The translations under genes and the position numbers were made by a program. The notes under the pieces were generated by a model that saw only the letters and a list, made by a program, of their open reading frames with translations, was not told the DNA's origin and made no database searches. Shown piece by piece: positions 7,939 through 16,328 of a DNA stretch of 42,770 nt. The DNA comes from Bacteroidales bacterium (GTDB taxonomy: Bacteria > Bacteroidota > Bacteroidia > Bacteroidales > VadinHA17). Location: positions 1-42,770 of the forward strand of contig JALOMO010000011.1 in the NCBI GenBank assembly GCA_025455395.1, read 5' to 3'. Within the stretch, counting starts at the first letter, position 1; every line of letters starts with the position of its first letter.

Positions 7939-9288
7939 ATGACAGATCGAAGGCGTTTTGTAAAAACCAGTATCATCGCCACAGCCGGTATTGCCGGACT
8001 TGGGGCAATACCACAATATCTGCAAGGCAGGAGTGTAACTGTTAGTCCCTCTGACAGGATTAGGGTAGCCCTGATCGGTGGACGGAATATGGGATGGTCA
8101 AACATACAGGCATTTCTGAAATTTCCACAGGTTGATTGTGTAGCATTCTGCGACATCGATGATGAAATCCTGAATGGGAAGGCTGTTGATATTGAAAAAC
8201 TGACAGGGGTAAAGCCATCATTGCTAACGAAAGACTGGCGCAGAGTAATTGATAGCAAGGATGTAGATGCCGTTATTGTTTCTACACCCGACCATTGGCA
8301 CTGCCTTCAGGCAATTTCAGCTATGGAATCTGGCAAAGATGTATACTGTGAGAAACCCCTCGCCAATTCAATCGCTGAATGTGATGCCATGGTTAAAGCA
8401 GCCAGAACTCATAACCGTATTCTTCAGACCGGGCAATGGCAGCGCAGCGACCCCCACTGGCAGGAAGCTGTAACCTTTATTCACTCCGGTAAGCTTGGCC
8501 GTATAAGGACTGTAAAAGTGTGGGCATACATGATAGGGAAGAAAACACTTCCGGTTAAACCTGATGGACCCGTGCCTCCGGGCGTGGACTATGAGATGTG
8601 GCTGGGGCCTGCGAAACATCGACCTTTCAATCCCAATAGGTTTCATTATAATTTCAGGTATTTTTGGGATTATGCGGGAGGGTTGAATTCCGACTGGGGA
8701 GTGCATCTTCTTGACTATGCACTTTATGGTATGAATCTTGACCTTCCAAAAGAGGTCTATACAGCAGGGGGTAAATTTGCCTATCCTACTGATGCAATGG
8801 AAACCCCTGATACTTTGATCACAACTTATGTCTATGACAATCTGACAGTTACCTGGGATCATGCCTGTGGAATTTCAGGTGGTCCATATGGTCGTGAGCA
8901 TGGACTTGCCTTTTTGGGTGAAAACGGAACGTTGGTAATCGACAGGAACGGTTGGGAGGTGATTCCACAAGTTGATTCTGCTCCCAGAATGGCAGCTGTC
9001 CCATTAAGAACAAAATCTGAGGTAATTAAAGGAACAGGCGTTGCTGCCAGTGGCCTCGGAGCACATGTTGCGAACTTCCTTGATTGTATGGTGACACGCA
9101 ATCTGCCAAATGCTGATGTAGCTATTGGGGCCAAAGTAGCCAAACTGACTCACCTGGCAAATATCTCATGCAGGGTTAAGAAACCACTCACATGGGATAA
9201 TACCAAGGGCACATTCGGGCAAAAAGATGCCAACGCATTGATTAAACCCACCTACAGTTCTCCATGGAAGTTTCCTGAATATAAATAG
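7939..9288 (+). CDS. Gfo/Idh/MocA-family oxidoreductase, Tat-exported
   Basis: The 449-residue product opens with a twin-arginine signal (MTDRRRFVKTSIIATAGIAG), so it is probably exported folded with bound cofactor. The Rossmann domain follows (RVALIGGRNMGWSN, FCDIDDE, AVIVSTPDHWH), with the family's catalytic-lysine motif CEKPLAN at about residues 138-144 and GGLNSDWGVHLLDYAL in the C-terminal domain. Such enzymes oxidise or reduce sugars with tightly bound NAD(H). Recent work on gut and soil Bacteroidota links members to oxidation of glycosides at C3, making 3-keto-glycosides that partner lyases/hydrolases cleave. The following gene is exactly such a partner, 17 bases downstream. The 3-keto role is therefore inferred from context; the family and export signal are seen directly. 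Confidence 0.88.
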   Translation: MTDRRRFVKTSIIATAGIAGLGAIPQYLQGRSVTVSPSDRIRVALIGGRNMGWSNIQAFLKFPQVDCVAFCDIDDEILNGKAVDIEKLTGVKPSLLTKDWRRVIDSKDVDAVIVSTPDHWHCLQAISAMESGKDVYCEKPLANSIAECDAMVKAARTHNRILQTGQWQRSDPHWQEAVTFIHSGKLGRIRTVKVWAYMIGKKTLPVKPDGPVPPGVDYEMWLGPAKHRPFNPNRFHYNFRYFWDYAGGLNSDWGVHLLDYALYGMNLDLPKEVYTAGGKFAYPTDAMETPDTLITTYVYDNLTVTWDHACGISGGPYGREHGLAFLGENGTLVIDRNGWEVIPQVDSAPRMAAVPLRTKSEVIKGTGVAASGLGAHVANFLDCMVTRNLPNADVAIGAKVAKLTHLANISCRVKKPLTWDNTKGTFGQKDANALIKPTYSSPWKFPEYK

Positions 9289-9305
9289 TAATGAAACATT
9301 AATAT

Positions 9306-10661
9306 ATGAAAAAACTAATTTTTCCGATAGCACTTGGAATGGTTGTATTCTTTAATTGCTGCACCACTTCTGACTGGCAACCACTCTTTAATGGAAGGGA
9401 TTTTGAAGGCTTTGTTCAGCTTAATGGTAAGGCTCAGTACGTTGTTGAGAATGGGGAAATGGTAGGGATTTCTACAGCCGGAACCCCCAATAGTTTCATG
9501 TGCACAGAAATTGAATACTCCGATTTCATTCTTGAATTTGAAGTTAGAATTGACTCATTGCTGAACTCAGGAGTGCAAATAAGAAGCCATAGCTTTGACA
9601 GTATTAAAAATGGACGTGTTTTTGGTTATCAGGTAGAGATTGATCCAAGCCCAAGAGGATGGAGCGGAGGTATCTATGACGAAGCCAGAAGAGCATGGCT
9701 TTATCCGGTAACCCCGTACAATCCCGAAGCAGTACAAAGTTTCGATAAGTACGGGTGGAACAAGTATCATATTGAAGCTATCGGTACCCGGATCAGGACC
9801 TGGGTAAACGGTATCCCTGTTGCCGATCTGATCGATGATGCAGACGCTTCGGGATTTATTGGTTTTCAGGTACATCAGGTGCCTGATGAACATGCAGGCT
9901 TACAGGTAAGGTGGAAAAATATCAGGATCGTAACAGATAATCTGGAAAAATACCGACTCATTGATCAGAAAGAGATTTACCAGATTAATTCAATACCCAA
10001 TACACTGTCAGAGTTAGAGCAAAAAGAAGGATGGGAACTGCTTTTTGACGGCCTCACCTCAACGAACTGGAGAGGCGCACATAAGGAAAATTTCCCTGAT
10101 TCGGGATGGATCATTCAGGATGGGATGATGACCGTATTGGAGACAGGAGGGGAACAGTCAAAGGGAGGAGGAGATATCGTCACGGTTAATGAATACGGGA
10201 ACTTTATCCTGAGTTTTGAGTTTATGATAGACGAAGGGGCTAACAGTGGAGTAAAGTATTTCGTTACAGAGAATTATGAGACCTCCGGTTCTGCAATCGG
10301 GCTGGAATATCAGATAATTGACGATTTGAACCATCCCGACGCCAAAATGGGACGGGATGGTAACCGAACCCTTGCTTCACTTTATGATCTGATACCTGCG
10401 GCAGAAAAAAAACAGTTTAAGGGCATAGGTAACTGGAACACAGGAAGAATCGTTTCATCGGACAACCATACAGAGCACTGGCTAAATGGATTTAAAGTTC
10501 TTGAATACCAGAGAGGTAGTGAGGAGTTTATTAAACTGGTACAAGAAAGTAAATATAAGGACTTTAAAAACTTTGGAGTAAGCGAAAAAGGGCACATCCT
10601 GCTTCAGGACCATGGAAACAAAGTCTCATTCAGGAGTATCAAGATAAGAGAGCTGCAATAG
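9306..10661 (+). CDS. Tandem DUF1080 protein (3-keto-disaccharide hydrolase type)
   Basis: The 451-residue exported protein (signal ending near FFNCCTTS, possibly a lipoprotein) carries two concanavalin-like DUF1080 domains. Domain 1, about 24-210, starts WQPLFNGRDFEGFVQLNG and has SGVQIRSHSF, GYQVEIDPSPRGWSGGIYDE and IRTWVNGIPVADL. Domain 2, about 243-450, starts WELLFDGLTSTNWRG and has NSGVKYFV, GLEYQIIDD and TEHWLNGFKVLEYQRG. DUF1080 (PF06439) is named 3-keto-disaccharide hydrolase and includes enzymes that cleave 3-keto-glycosides, consistent with the oxidoreductase immediately upstream. Most family members have one such domain, so the duplication is notable; the copies are diverged enough that one may bind rather than cleave. 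It is the last gene of the operon and is followed by a hairpin. Confidence 0.88.
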   Translation: MKKLIFPIALGMVVFFNCCTTSDWQPLFNGRDFEGFVQLNGKAQYVVENGEMVGISTAGTPNSFMCTEIEYSDFILEFEVRIDSLLNSGVQIRSHSFDSIKNGRVFGYQVEIDPSPRGWSGGIYDEARRAWLYPVTPYNPEAVQSFDKYGWNKYHIEAIGTRIRTWVNGIPVADLIDDADASGFIGFQVHQVPDEHAGLQVRWKNIRIVTDNLEKYRLIDQKEIYQINSIPNTLSELEQKEGWELLFDGLTSTNWRGAHKENFPDSGWIIQDGMMTVLETGGEQSKGGGDIVTVNEYGNFILSFEFMIDEGANSGVKYFVTENYETSGSAIGLEYQIIDDLNHPDAKMGRDGNRTLASLYDLIPAAEKKQFKGIGNWNTGRIVSSDNHTEHWLNGFKVLEYQRGSEEFIKLVQESKYKDFKNFGVSEKGHILLQDHGNKVSFRSIKIRELQ

Positions 10662-10743
10662 GATAGAGCATCTTTGCATTGCGACGTTGTTTTGGTACCC
10701 GACACAAATTTAACATCAGGCGATGAATTTCCGGCTCTGATCA

Positions 10744-10772
10744 GTAGCAACACCCAATTTGGGCGTCGCTAC
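10744..10772. terminator. Bidirectional hairpin between convergent units
   Basis: GTAGC-A-A-C-A-CCC, loop AATTT, then GGGCGTCGCTAC folds into a 12-position stem with two A/C mismatches. It lies between the rightward glycan operon and the leftward nitroreductase gene. There is no clean T-run on either side, so its role as a terminator is likely but not certain. Confidence 0.45.
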
Positions 10773-10798
10773 ACAGATTAGATTATTTCGTAAATATG

Positions 10799-11350
10799 TC
10801 AATACCTGTTATACGAGGTCACCTCTCCGGGGGGCCTCCGCAGTTTTGTTCTGCTGGTGTTATCTGAGTAACCGACGGTCAGAACAAGCTCCACCTTTTT
10901 CGACGCGGGTATTCCGAGCAGCCGCTTGATCTTCTTCTCATCGAGCCATCCTATGATGCACGTTCCCAGTCCTTCCGCAGTGGCCTGGTAAGACATCGAG
11001 GCAGTGGCAATACCTATATCAATCAGGGAATAATCTTTGTTCTTGAGGAGATCGCCTGCCCTCGAGTTGAAATTTGACTTCTCTCTTATGATAACGATAA
11101 GTACCGGGGCCTGCTGAACGAATGTGTTCATCCTCAGTACCTGAGACTCGGTTGCAGCCGCAACCTCCGCCCGCAGTTCAGGCTCATCAACAACGATGAA
11201 CCTCCATGGCTGTCCGTTACATGCCGAAGGTGAAAGCCTGCCTGCTTCAACTATCCTTTCGATCTTCTCTTTCTCAACCGGTTTATCGAGATACCGTCTG
11301 TCGCTCTGCCGCCTGTTGACCAGGTCAAGCATCCCCTCACCATCTACCAT
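10799..11350 (-). CDS. Nitroreductase-family FMN oxidoreductase
   Basis: The 183-residue product is a compact nitroreductase-fold protein. NRRQSDRRYLDKPV near the N-terminus is the FMN-phosphate-binding region, SPSACNGQPWRFIVVD is the second conserved flavin contact, and the C-terminal GLGTCIIGWLD followed by ELVLTVGYSD is typical of the family. These FMN enzymes use NAD(P)H to reduce quinones, nitro compounds or flavins; the physiological substrate cannot be told. A second in-frame Met at residue 7 is an equally possible start. It lies 18 bases downstream of the rubrerythrin gene in the same direction, so the pair is probably co-transcribed in oxygen or peroxide defence of an anaerobe or microaerophile. 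Confidence 0.88.
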   Translation of the reverse strand: MVDGEGMLDLVNRRQSDRRYLDKPVEKEKIERIVEAGRLSPSACNGQPWRFIVVDEPELRAEVAAATESQVLRMNTFVQQAPVLIVIIREKSNFNSRAGDLLKNKDYSLIDIGIATASMSYQATAEGLGTCIIGWLDEKKIKRLLGIPASKKVELVLTVGYSDNTSRTKLRRPPGEVTSYNRY

Positions 11351-11368
11351 TTCTGTGATCAGTATCTG

Positions 11369-11944
11369 TTAGTAGTTCTGAGCGAAAATCTCTGAATAGC
11401 TGAAAGGATGAAGACATGCAGGACAGTTCTTCAGAGGTTTGGTGCCAAAGTGGACATACCCGCATTTGCGGCAATACCAGAAAACCTTCTCACCGCGCTC
11501 AAACACCTTATTGCCCATTACATTCTCAAGGAGCTTCCTGTATCGCTCTTCATGTATCTTCTCAGCAGAAGCGATAGCCTTGAATGCTGTAGCCACCTCT
11601 TTGAATCCTTCTTCTTCAGCTATTCTGGCAAATTCGGGATAGAGCTCGGTCCACTCTTCATGCTCACCTGCAGCTGCTGCTTCGAGGTTTTCTCCGGTAG
11701 TTGAAGTCTTTCCGGCAGGATAGCTTGCCGTGATCTCAAGCATCCCTCCTTCAAGGAATTTGAAGAATCTTTTAGCATGCTGCTGTTCCTGCAGAGCGGT
11801 CTCAAGGAAAATTCCGGCTATCTGCTCATATCCTTCCTCCTTTGCTACCTTGGCTGCAAATTCATAACGGTTTTTTGCCTGTGATTCACCGGCAAATGCC
11901 TTAAGGAGATTTTTCTCCGTCCTGGTTCCTTTTATACCTTCCAT
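11369..11944 (-). CDS. rbr: Rubrerythrin
   Basis: The 191-residue protein starts [20 protein letters not shown]. The diiron ferritin-like domain shows the expected ligands: E in [23 protein letters not shown], and later EEEG and AEKIHEERY. The C-terminal rubredoxin-like domain has two Cys pairs, [11 protein letters not shown] and NCPACLHPF. Rubrerythrin reduces hydrogen peroxide in the cytoplasm, passing electrons through the rubredoxin iron to the diiron site. An upstream in-frame ATG at 11995 would add 17 residues without family similarity and would overlap the divergent spacer, so the start at 11944 is preferred. The gene leads a two-gene unit with the nitroreductase. Confidence 0.95.
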   Translation of the reverse strand: MEGIKGTRTEKNLLKAFAGESQAKNRYEFAAKVAKEEGYEQIAGIFLETALQEQQHAKRFFKFLEGGMLEITASYPAGKTSTTGENLEAAAAGEHEEWTELYPEFARIAEEEGFKEVATAFKAIASAEKIHEERYRKLLENVMGNKVFERGEKVFWYCRKCGYVHFGTKPLKNCPACLHPFSYSEIFAQNY

Positions 11945-12045
11945 ACTTAAATGATTTAAATGTTGGTTAAGTTTGTTAAGTGATAAAAATAGCAAATTTC
12001 TTGATACCTTTAAATCACATTACCTCTCATATACACGATATCGAA

Positions 12046-12954
12046 ATGAAAAGAGCAAATTTTCTGATTATGATTGCCTGTGTAATTTTACTGGTATCAT
12101 GCAGCCGGAAGGGCACTGACTACCATCTTTATTACCTTGGAGGACAGTCTAATATGGACGGTTACGGTTTTGTGTCGCAGCTCCCTGTTGAGATGAAAAC
12201 TCCTGTTCCCGGTGTAATGATCTACCATGGCAATACTGCCCCGGACAATAGTGAGACTGACGGCAGAGGATTCTGGACTGCCCTGCAGCCGGGTCATGGG
12301 GTTGGCTTCAGGAGTGATGGAATCACAAATACTTTATCTGACAGATTTGGAATCGAACTGACCTTTGCCCTGCAGCTTAAGGAGCTCTTTCCTGATGAGA
12401 ATATAGCACTTGTGAAGTATTCGAAAGGAGGGTCATCAATTGATATCACTGCTGGTGAAGGGTATGGATGCTGGCATCCTGATTATGCAGTGGGAAATGG
12501 CATCAACCAGTATGATCACTTTATGGCGACGGTAGAAGGTGCCTTAGCAAACACTGATATTGATGGTGACGGCAGGAAAGACAGGCTGATACTCTCAGGA
12601 ATTGTATGGATGCAGGGGGAGACTGATGCCGGTAATGAGCAGGCAGCCTCAGTTTATAAGGAAAACCTTAATATGCTCATGGGTGATATCAGGGAGGTGC
12701 TCGGTTCGCAGCAGATACCTGTGGTGATAGGCCGCATTTCTGAATCTCATCTTGACAGCGACAGCATTATCTGGACATATGGAGAGATAGTGAGGCTGGC
12801 GCAGGCTGATTTTGTCAGTGAAGATGGGAATGCTGCCCTTGTAACTTCAACCGACAATTACAAGTACAGTGATCCATGGCATTATGACTCAGACGGATAC
12901 ATTGACCTGGGCAAGGAGTTTGCCAAAGCTATGGCACAGCTTAGAAATCGCTAG
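12046..12954 (+). CDS. SASA/CE6-type carbohydrate acetylesterase, lipoprotein
   Basis: The 302-residue product has a lipoprotein signal (MKRANFLIMIACVILLVSC) followed by an SGNH-type esterase domain of the sialate O-acetylesterase group (PF03629). LYYLGGQSNMDGYG holds the nucleophilic Ser, GIVWMQGETDAGN the conserved W-Q-G-E block, and DPWHYDSDGYIDLG the D-x-x-H catalytic pair. Members remove acetyl esters from xylan, sialic acid or other sugars outside the cell; the sequence does not choose between them. The start at 12046 gives a clean lipobox, so an in-frame ATG 22 codons upstream is ignored. The stop overlaps that of the convergent plsY within the palindrome CTAG. Confidence 0.85.
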   Translation: MKRANFLIMIACVILLVSCSRKGTDYHLYYLGGQSNMDGYGFVSQLPVEMKTPVPGVMIYHGNTAPDNSETDGRGFWTALQPGHGVGFRSDGITNTLSDRFGIELTFALQLKELFPDENIALVKYSKGGSSIDITAGEGYGCWHPDYAVGNGINQYDHFMATVEGALANTDIDGDGRKDRLILSGIVWMQGETDAGNEQAASVYKENLNMLMGDIREVLGSQQIPVVIGRISESHLDSDSIIWTYGEIVRLAQADFVSEDGNAALVTSTDNYKYSDPWHYDSDGYIDLGKEFAKAMAQLRNR

Positions 12955-13583
12955 ACTTTCTTTTTGCGGATAAATCTTTTTTCTTCGCCTCTTATTAGCC
13001 TTCCGATATTCTTTGTATGGGTAAGAACAAGCGCAATAGCTACCACTATAGAAAAGATCTTGAAAAGCATTGAAGGAGTGCTGAATAGGGTCATCAGCAG
13101 TATCGGGAACATTATGCCTGCAGTCATTGAACTGAGTGACACGTAACCGCTTATCAGAAGCACTAGCAGGAATATGCCTGCACAGGTCAGTGTTAGCCAG
13201 GGATGCAGTGCCAGTAACACTCCGAATGTTGTTGCCACGCCCTTACCACCCCTGAAGCCTGCGAGAACAGGAAATACATGGCCTATGATAGCTGCCATGC
13301 CACAGGCAATCTTCATGGCCATCATCTGGGTGGAATCTTCAGGTGCGCTGTTCAGAAGTACAGGCAGTGATGCTGCCAGCAGGCCTTTGGCCAGGTCGAT
13401 TATGAGTACCGGGATGCCGGTCTTCCAACCCAGCACCCTGATGGTGTTCGTCGCCCCGGCATTTCCACTCCCATGTTCCCTTATGTCAATGCCGTGAAAG
13501 ATCCTGCCTGCCCAGACAGCTGTCGGCAGAGATCCTGCAACATAAGCCAGAAGAAGAGCTGCAACAGACAGATAGATATTCAT
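12951..13583 (-). CDS. plsY: Glycerol-3-phosphate acyltransferase PlsY
   Basis: The 210-residue membrane protein starts MNIYLSVAALLLAYVAGSLPTAVW. It shows the three PlsY signatures: GSLPTAVWAGR, HGSGNAGATNTIRVLGW and the glycine-rich FPVLAGFRGGKGVATTFGVLL, within several hydrophobic segments. PlsY transfers the acyl group from acyl-phosphate to glycerol-3-phosphate, the first acylation of membrane phospholipid synthesis. The frame is open further upstream, but those codons lie inside pckA and lack similarity, so the Met at 13583 is chosen. It starts 10 bases after the pckA stop and is probably co-transcribed with it. Confidence 0.95.
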   Translation of the reverse strand: MNIYLSVAALLLAYVAGSLPTAVWAGRIFHGIDIREHGSGNAGATNTIRVLGWKTGIPVLIIDLAKGLLAASLPVLLNSAPEDSTQMMAMKIACGMAAIIGHVFPVLAGFRGGKGVATTFGVLLALHPWLTLTCAGIFLLVLLISGYVSLSSMTAGIMFPILLMTLFSTPSMLFKIFSIVVAIALVLTHTKNIGRLIRGEEKRFIRKKKV

Positions 13584-13593
13584 TTGCTGATTG

Positions 13594-15225
13594 TCAGATT
13601 TCAGGTCCCGAGTGTGCCAGTCTTGCAGTCTCAGGGTTGGAGGTAAATTTCGAAAAATTCTTTTTAAACTTCTCTGCCAGTTCTCCGGCAGCCGTGTTCC
13701 ATTTGTGATCAGCACCCCATGCCTGACGTGGATCTAGTAGTATCGATGGCACTCCGGGAACTGACTGAGGAATACTCAGGTTAAATATCGGAAGGATCGA
13801 ATAAGGCACATCAATGATAGTCTTATTCAGGATGGCATTAATAATATTCCTTGTTGAGGGGAGGTCAATGCGTCTGCCGGTACCGTACGGCCCGCCCATC
13901 CATCCGGTATTGACTAGCCATGCCTCAGCCTTGTGAGCTTTCATTTTTTTCGTCAGCTCATGTGCATAAATTATCGGGTCAAGCATGAGAAATGCAGCTC
14001 CGAAACAGGCAGAGAAGGATGGTTGAGGCTCTTTTATGCCACGCTCGGTGCCGGCTACTTTTGCAGTATAACCGCTGAGAAAGTAGTATTGGGTCTGTTC
14101 CTCGGTAAGCCTCGCTACCGGAGGGAGAACGCCGAAGGCATCGGCTGTCAGGAAGATAACTGTGGTGGCATGCCCGGCACGCGATACGGGTCTGACTATA
14201 TTATCAATATGATAAATGGGGTAGGCCACCCTGGTGTTTTCAGTCTTCGCATTGCTACCGAAGTCAATCTCACCGTCAGCGTTAACGACCAGATTCTCGA
14301 GGAGTGCGTCTCTCCTGATAGCTTTATAAATATCGGGCTCATTCTCCCTGCTCAGGTTGATGCACTTGGCATAACAGCCTCCCTCAAAGTTAAAGATTCC
14401 GAGGTCATCCCATCCATGCTCGTCGTCACCTATCAATGCCCTGTCAGGGTCTGTCGAAAGGGTCGTTTTACCTGTACCTGATAAACCGAAGAAGATGGCC
14501 ACATCGTTTTGCTTCCCTACATTGGCAGAACAGTGCATGGAAGCTATTCCCTTCAGAGGAAGGAAATAATTCATAACCGAAAAGATACCTTTCTTCATCT
14601 CTCCGCCATACCATGTGCCTCCGATAAGGGCCATCCGCTCTTTGAGATTGAAAAAAACAAAATTCTCAGAGTTAAGCCCGAACTGTTTATATTCCGGATT
14701 GGTTGCCTTGGATGCATTCAATACCACGAAGTCAGGAACAAAGGTCTTTAGTTCCTCTTCCGTTGGCCTGATGAACATATTCTTAACGAAGTGGGCTTGC
14801 CAGGCTACCTCCATAATGAATCTCACATTCAGCCTTGTGTCTTCATTCGCCCCGCAGAAGCAGTCAACAACATAGAGTTTTTTGCCCGAGAGCTGTTCTG
14901 TGGCAATTTTCCTGCAGTGCTCCCATGCCTCTTGTGTAATGGCTTTGTTATCAGATACGGGTGAGGCTTCCGATTTCCACCAGACAGTATCTTCAGTTAC
15001 ACTGTCACGCACAACATATTTGTCCCTGGGAGAGCGCCCTGTAAATATGCCAGTATCAACCGCCACCGCACCAGTGTTTGTAAGCACACCTTTCTCAAAT
15101 CCTTCGAGATCAGGAGATAACTCATCATTGTACAATTGGTCAAAGGAGGGATTGTGTACTAATCCGGATACATTATTAATACCGTACTGCTTTAAGATTT
15201 CTTCTGACATCATGGTCTTCTGCAT
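13594..15225 (-). CDS. pckA: Phosphoenolpyruvate carboxykinase (ATP)
   Basis: The 543-residue product matches ATP-dependent PEP carboxykinase. [20 protein letters not shown] is the oxaloacetate-binding start, [18 protein letters not shown] is the kinase-1a P-loop at about residue 250, and [10 protein letters not shown] holds the metal-binding acidic residues. [14 protein letters not shown] lies near the C-terminus. The enzyme interconverts oxaloacetate + ATP and PEP + CO2 + ADP; in fermenting Bacteroidota it often runs toward oxaloacetate and succinate. The start at 15225 ([15 protein letters not shown]) has GAGGG nine bases upstream; Mets 4 and 5 residues further in are alternatives. With ppdK and pyk in this window it forms most of the PEP-pyruvate-oxaloacetate node. 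Confidence 0.97.
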   Translation of the reverse strand: MQKTMMSEEILKQYGINNVSGLVHNPSFDQLYNDELSPDLEGFEKGVLTNTGAVAVDTGIFTGRSPRDKYVVRDSVTEDTVWWKSEASPVSDNKAITQEAWEHCRKIATEQLSGKKLYVVDCFCGANEDTRLNVRFIMEVAWQAHFVKNMFIRPTEEELKTFVPDFVVLNASKATNPEYKQFGLNSENFVFFNLKERMALIGGTWYGGEMKKGIFSVMNYFLPLKGIASMHCSANVGKQNDVAIFFGLSGTGKTTLSTDPDRALIGDDEHGWDDLGIFNFEGGCYAKCINLSRENEPDIYKAIRRDALLENLVVNADGEIDFGSNAKTENTRVAYPIYHIDNIVRPVSRAGHATTVIFLTADAFGVLPPVARLTEEQTQYYFLSGYTAKVAGTERGIKEPQPSFSACFGAAFLMLDPIIYAHELTKKMKAHKAEAWLVNTGWMGGPYGTGRRIDLPSTRNIINAILNKTIIDVPYSILPIFNLSIPQSVPGVPSILLDPRQAWGADHKWNTAAGELAEKFKKNFSKFTSNPETARLAHSGPEI

Positions 15226-15273
15226 TCTGATGTCCCTCAAAGTTAATAATATTAAGTTGACCTTCAACCTAAA

Positions 15274-15281
15274 CAAAAGTA
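15274..15281 (-). promoter_or_regulatory. Candidate -7 element for pckA (TACTTTTG)
   Basis: Read leftward, TACTTTTG fits TAnnTTTG and lies about 48 bases before the pckA ATG. The expected TTTG 19 bases upstream is not seen, so this is only suggestive. Confidence 0.3.
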
Positions 15282-15412
15282 AAAAAGTCCGGGAGTAACC
15301 TCTGATATATTCGAATTCACACAATTGCAGTATCATAACAAAGAAACTTACCGGAATAACTTAATATGAGTAATTTTAAAGTCTGAATCATTCCCAAAAC
15401 AAGAATCTACAT

Positions 15413-16327
15413 ATGAGAGTACTACTTCTGATTCTCTTTATGATCACAGTCACTACTGAAGCGCAGGAAGTCAGGGTGGCAAGGACAAGGCAGATCAAGC
15501 TGCCTGACAATGACATATCATTCGTCTCTGCAGTCTCTCCTGACGGTAACAGGGTACTGGTTTCAGGACCCAACTTCAAGGGTATTTACCTCACCGGCAG
15601 AAGGGGAGGCAAAGTTACACTGATAAGTGACGCTCCCGGGGCAGGCTTTGAGCCGCGATTCTCAGAAGAGGGACACTATCTTTTTTTCAGGGAGGATGAA
15701 TTCCCCGATCAGAAGAAACGCTCCTCACTGATACAGTATGATATGTCTACTGGTGAAAGGAGAGTTGTTGCTGATAAGGCGTCTGACCTTTCATCTCCTG
15801 CTGTTGCAGGAAATAGTGTGCACTTCAGGTCAGACGGTAAAATATGTAATGTCGAGTTTGACAATGTCTCACTCAAAAGTACGGGCCCGGAAATTTTTGT
15901 AGTATCGGAGAATTTAACTCCTGTAGTTTACTTCAACAGTGAAGGAAGACCGGTAAAACCCAACGGTGACGGTTCATACATCTGGGCGTCTCTCTCTCCT
16001 GACCGCTCAAAACTGCTCTACTATTTTGCCGGCAGGGGTACATTTGTCAGCGACCTTGAGGGAAAGATATTGTTTTCGCTTGGACAGATAAGTGCCCCCA
16101 GATGGATGAACAACCTTATGGTAATTGGAATGGAGGACCACGATGACGGCTATCGCGTTACCGGTTCTGAAATAGTCTGCTTCTCTCTTGCTACAGGCCA
16201 AAAGTTGTATGTTACTTCCACCCCTTCAAGAGCAGAAATGTTTCCTTTGCCATTCTCTGACGGTACAAACGTCGTCTTTCAGACACCTGAAGGAGAGATT
16301 TATTTTATGAGGTTAAAGGTTAAATGA
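15413..16327 (+). CDS. Exported beta-propeller (PD40/TolB-like) protein
   Basis: The 304-residue protein has a signal peptide (MRVLLLILFMITVTTEAQ) and repeated propeller-blade motifs of the WD40-like/PD40 type: VSAVSPDGNRVLVSG, FEPRFSEEGHYLFFRED, IWASLSPDRSKLLYYF and GTNVVFQTPEGEIYFMR. Such TolB-like propellers usually bind peptides or glycans or scaffold envelope proteins; no catalytic site is visible. Its stop (TGA at 16325-16327) is one base from the start of the amidase gene, so the two are probably translated together and may work together at the cell surface or on the cell wall. The exact role is unknown. Confidence 0.75.
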   Translation: MRVLLLILFMITVTTEAQEVRVARTRQIKLPDNDISFVSAVSPDGNRVLVSGPNFKGIYLTGRRGGKVTLISDAPGAGFEPRFSEEGHYLFFREDEFPDQKKRSSLIQYDMSTGERRVVADKASDLSSPAVAGNSVHFRSDGKICNVEFDNVSLKSTGPEIFVVSENLTPVVYFNSEGRPVKPNGDGSYIWASLSPDRSKLLYYFAGRGTFVSDLEGKILFSLGQISAPRWMNNLMVIGMEDHDDGYRVTGSEIVCFSLATGQKLYVTSTPSRAEMFPLPFSDGTNVVFQTPEGEIYFMRLKVK

Positions 16328-16328
16328 A

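Noticed and set aside
1465-10661. Classical PUL with SusC/SusD
   Set aside because: No TonB-dependent receptor, SusD-like lipoprotein or regulator lies in the window; they could be beyond the left edge.
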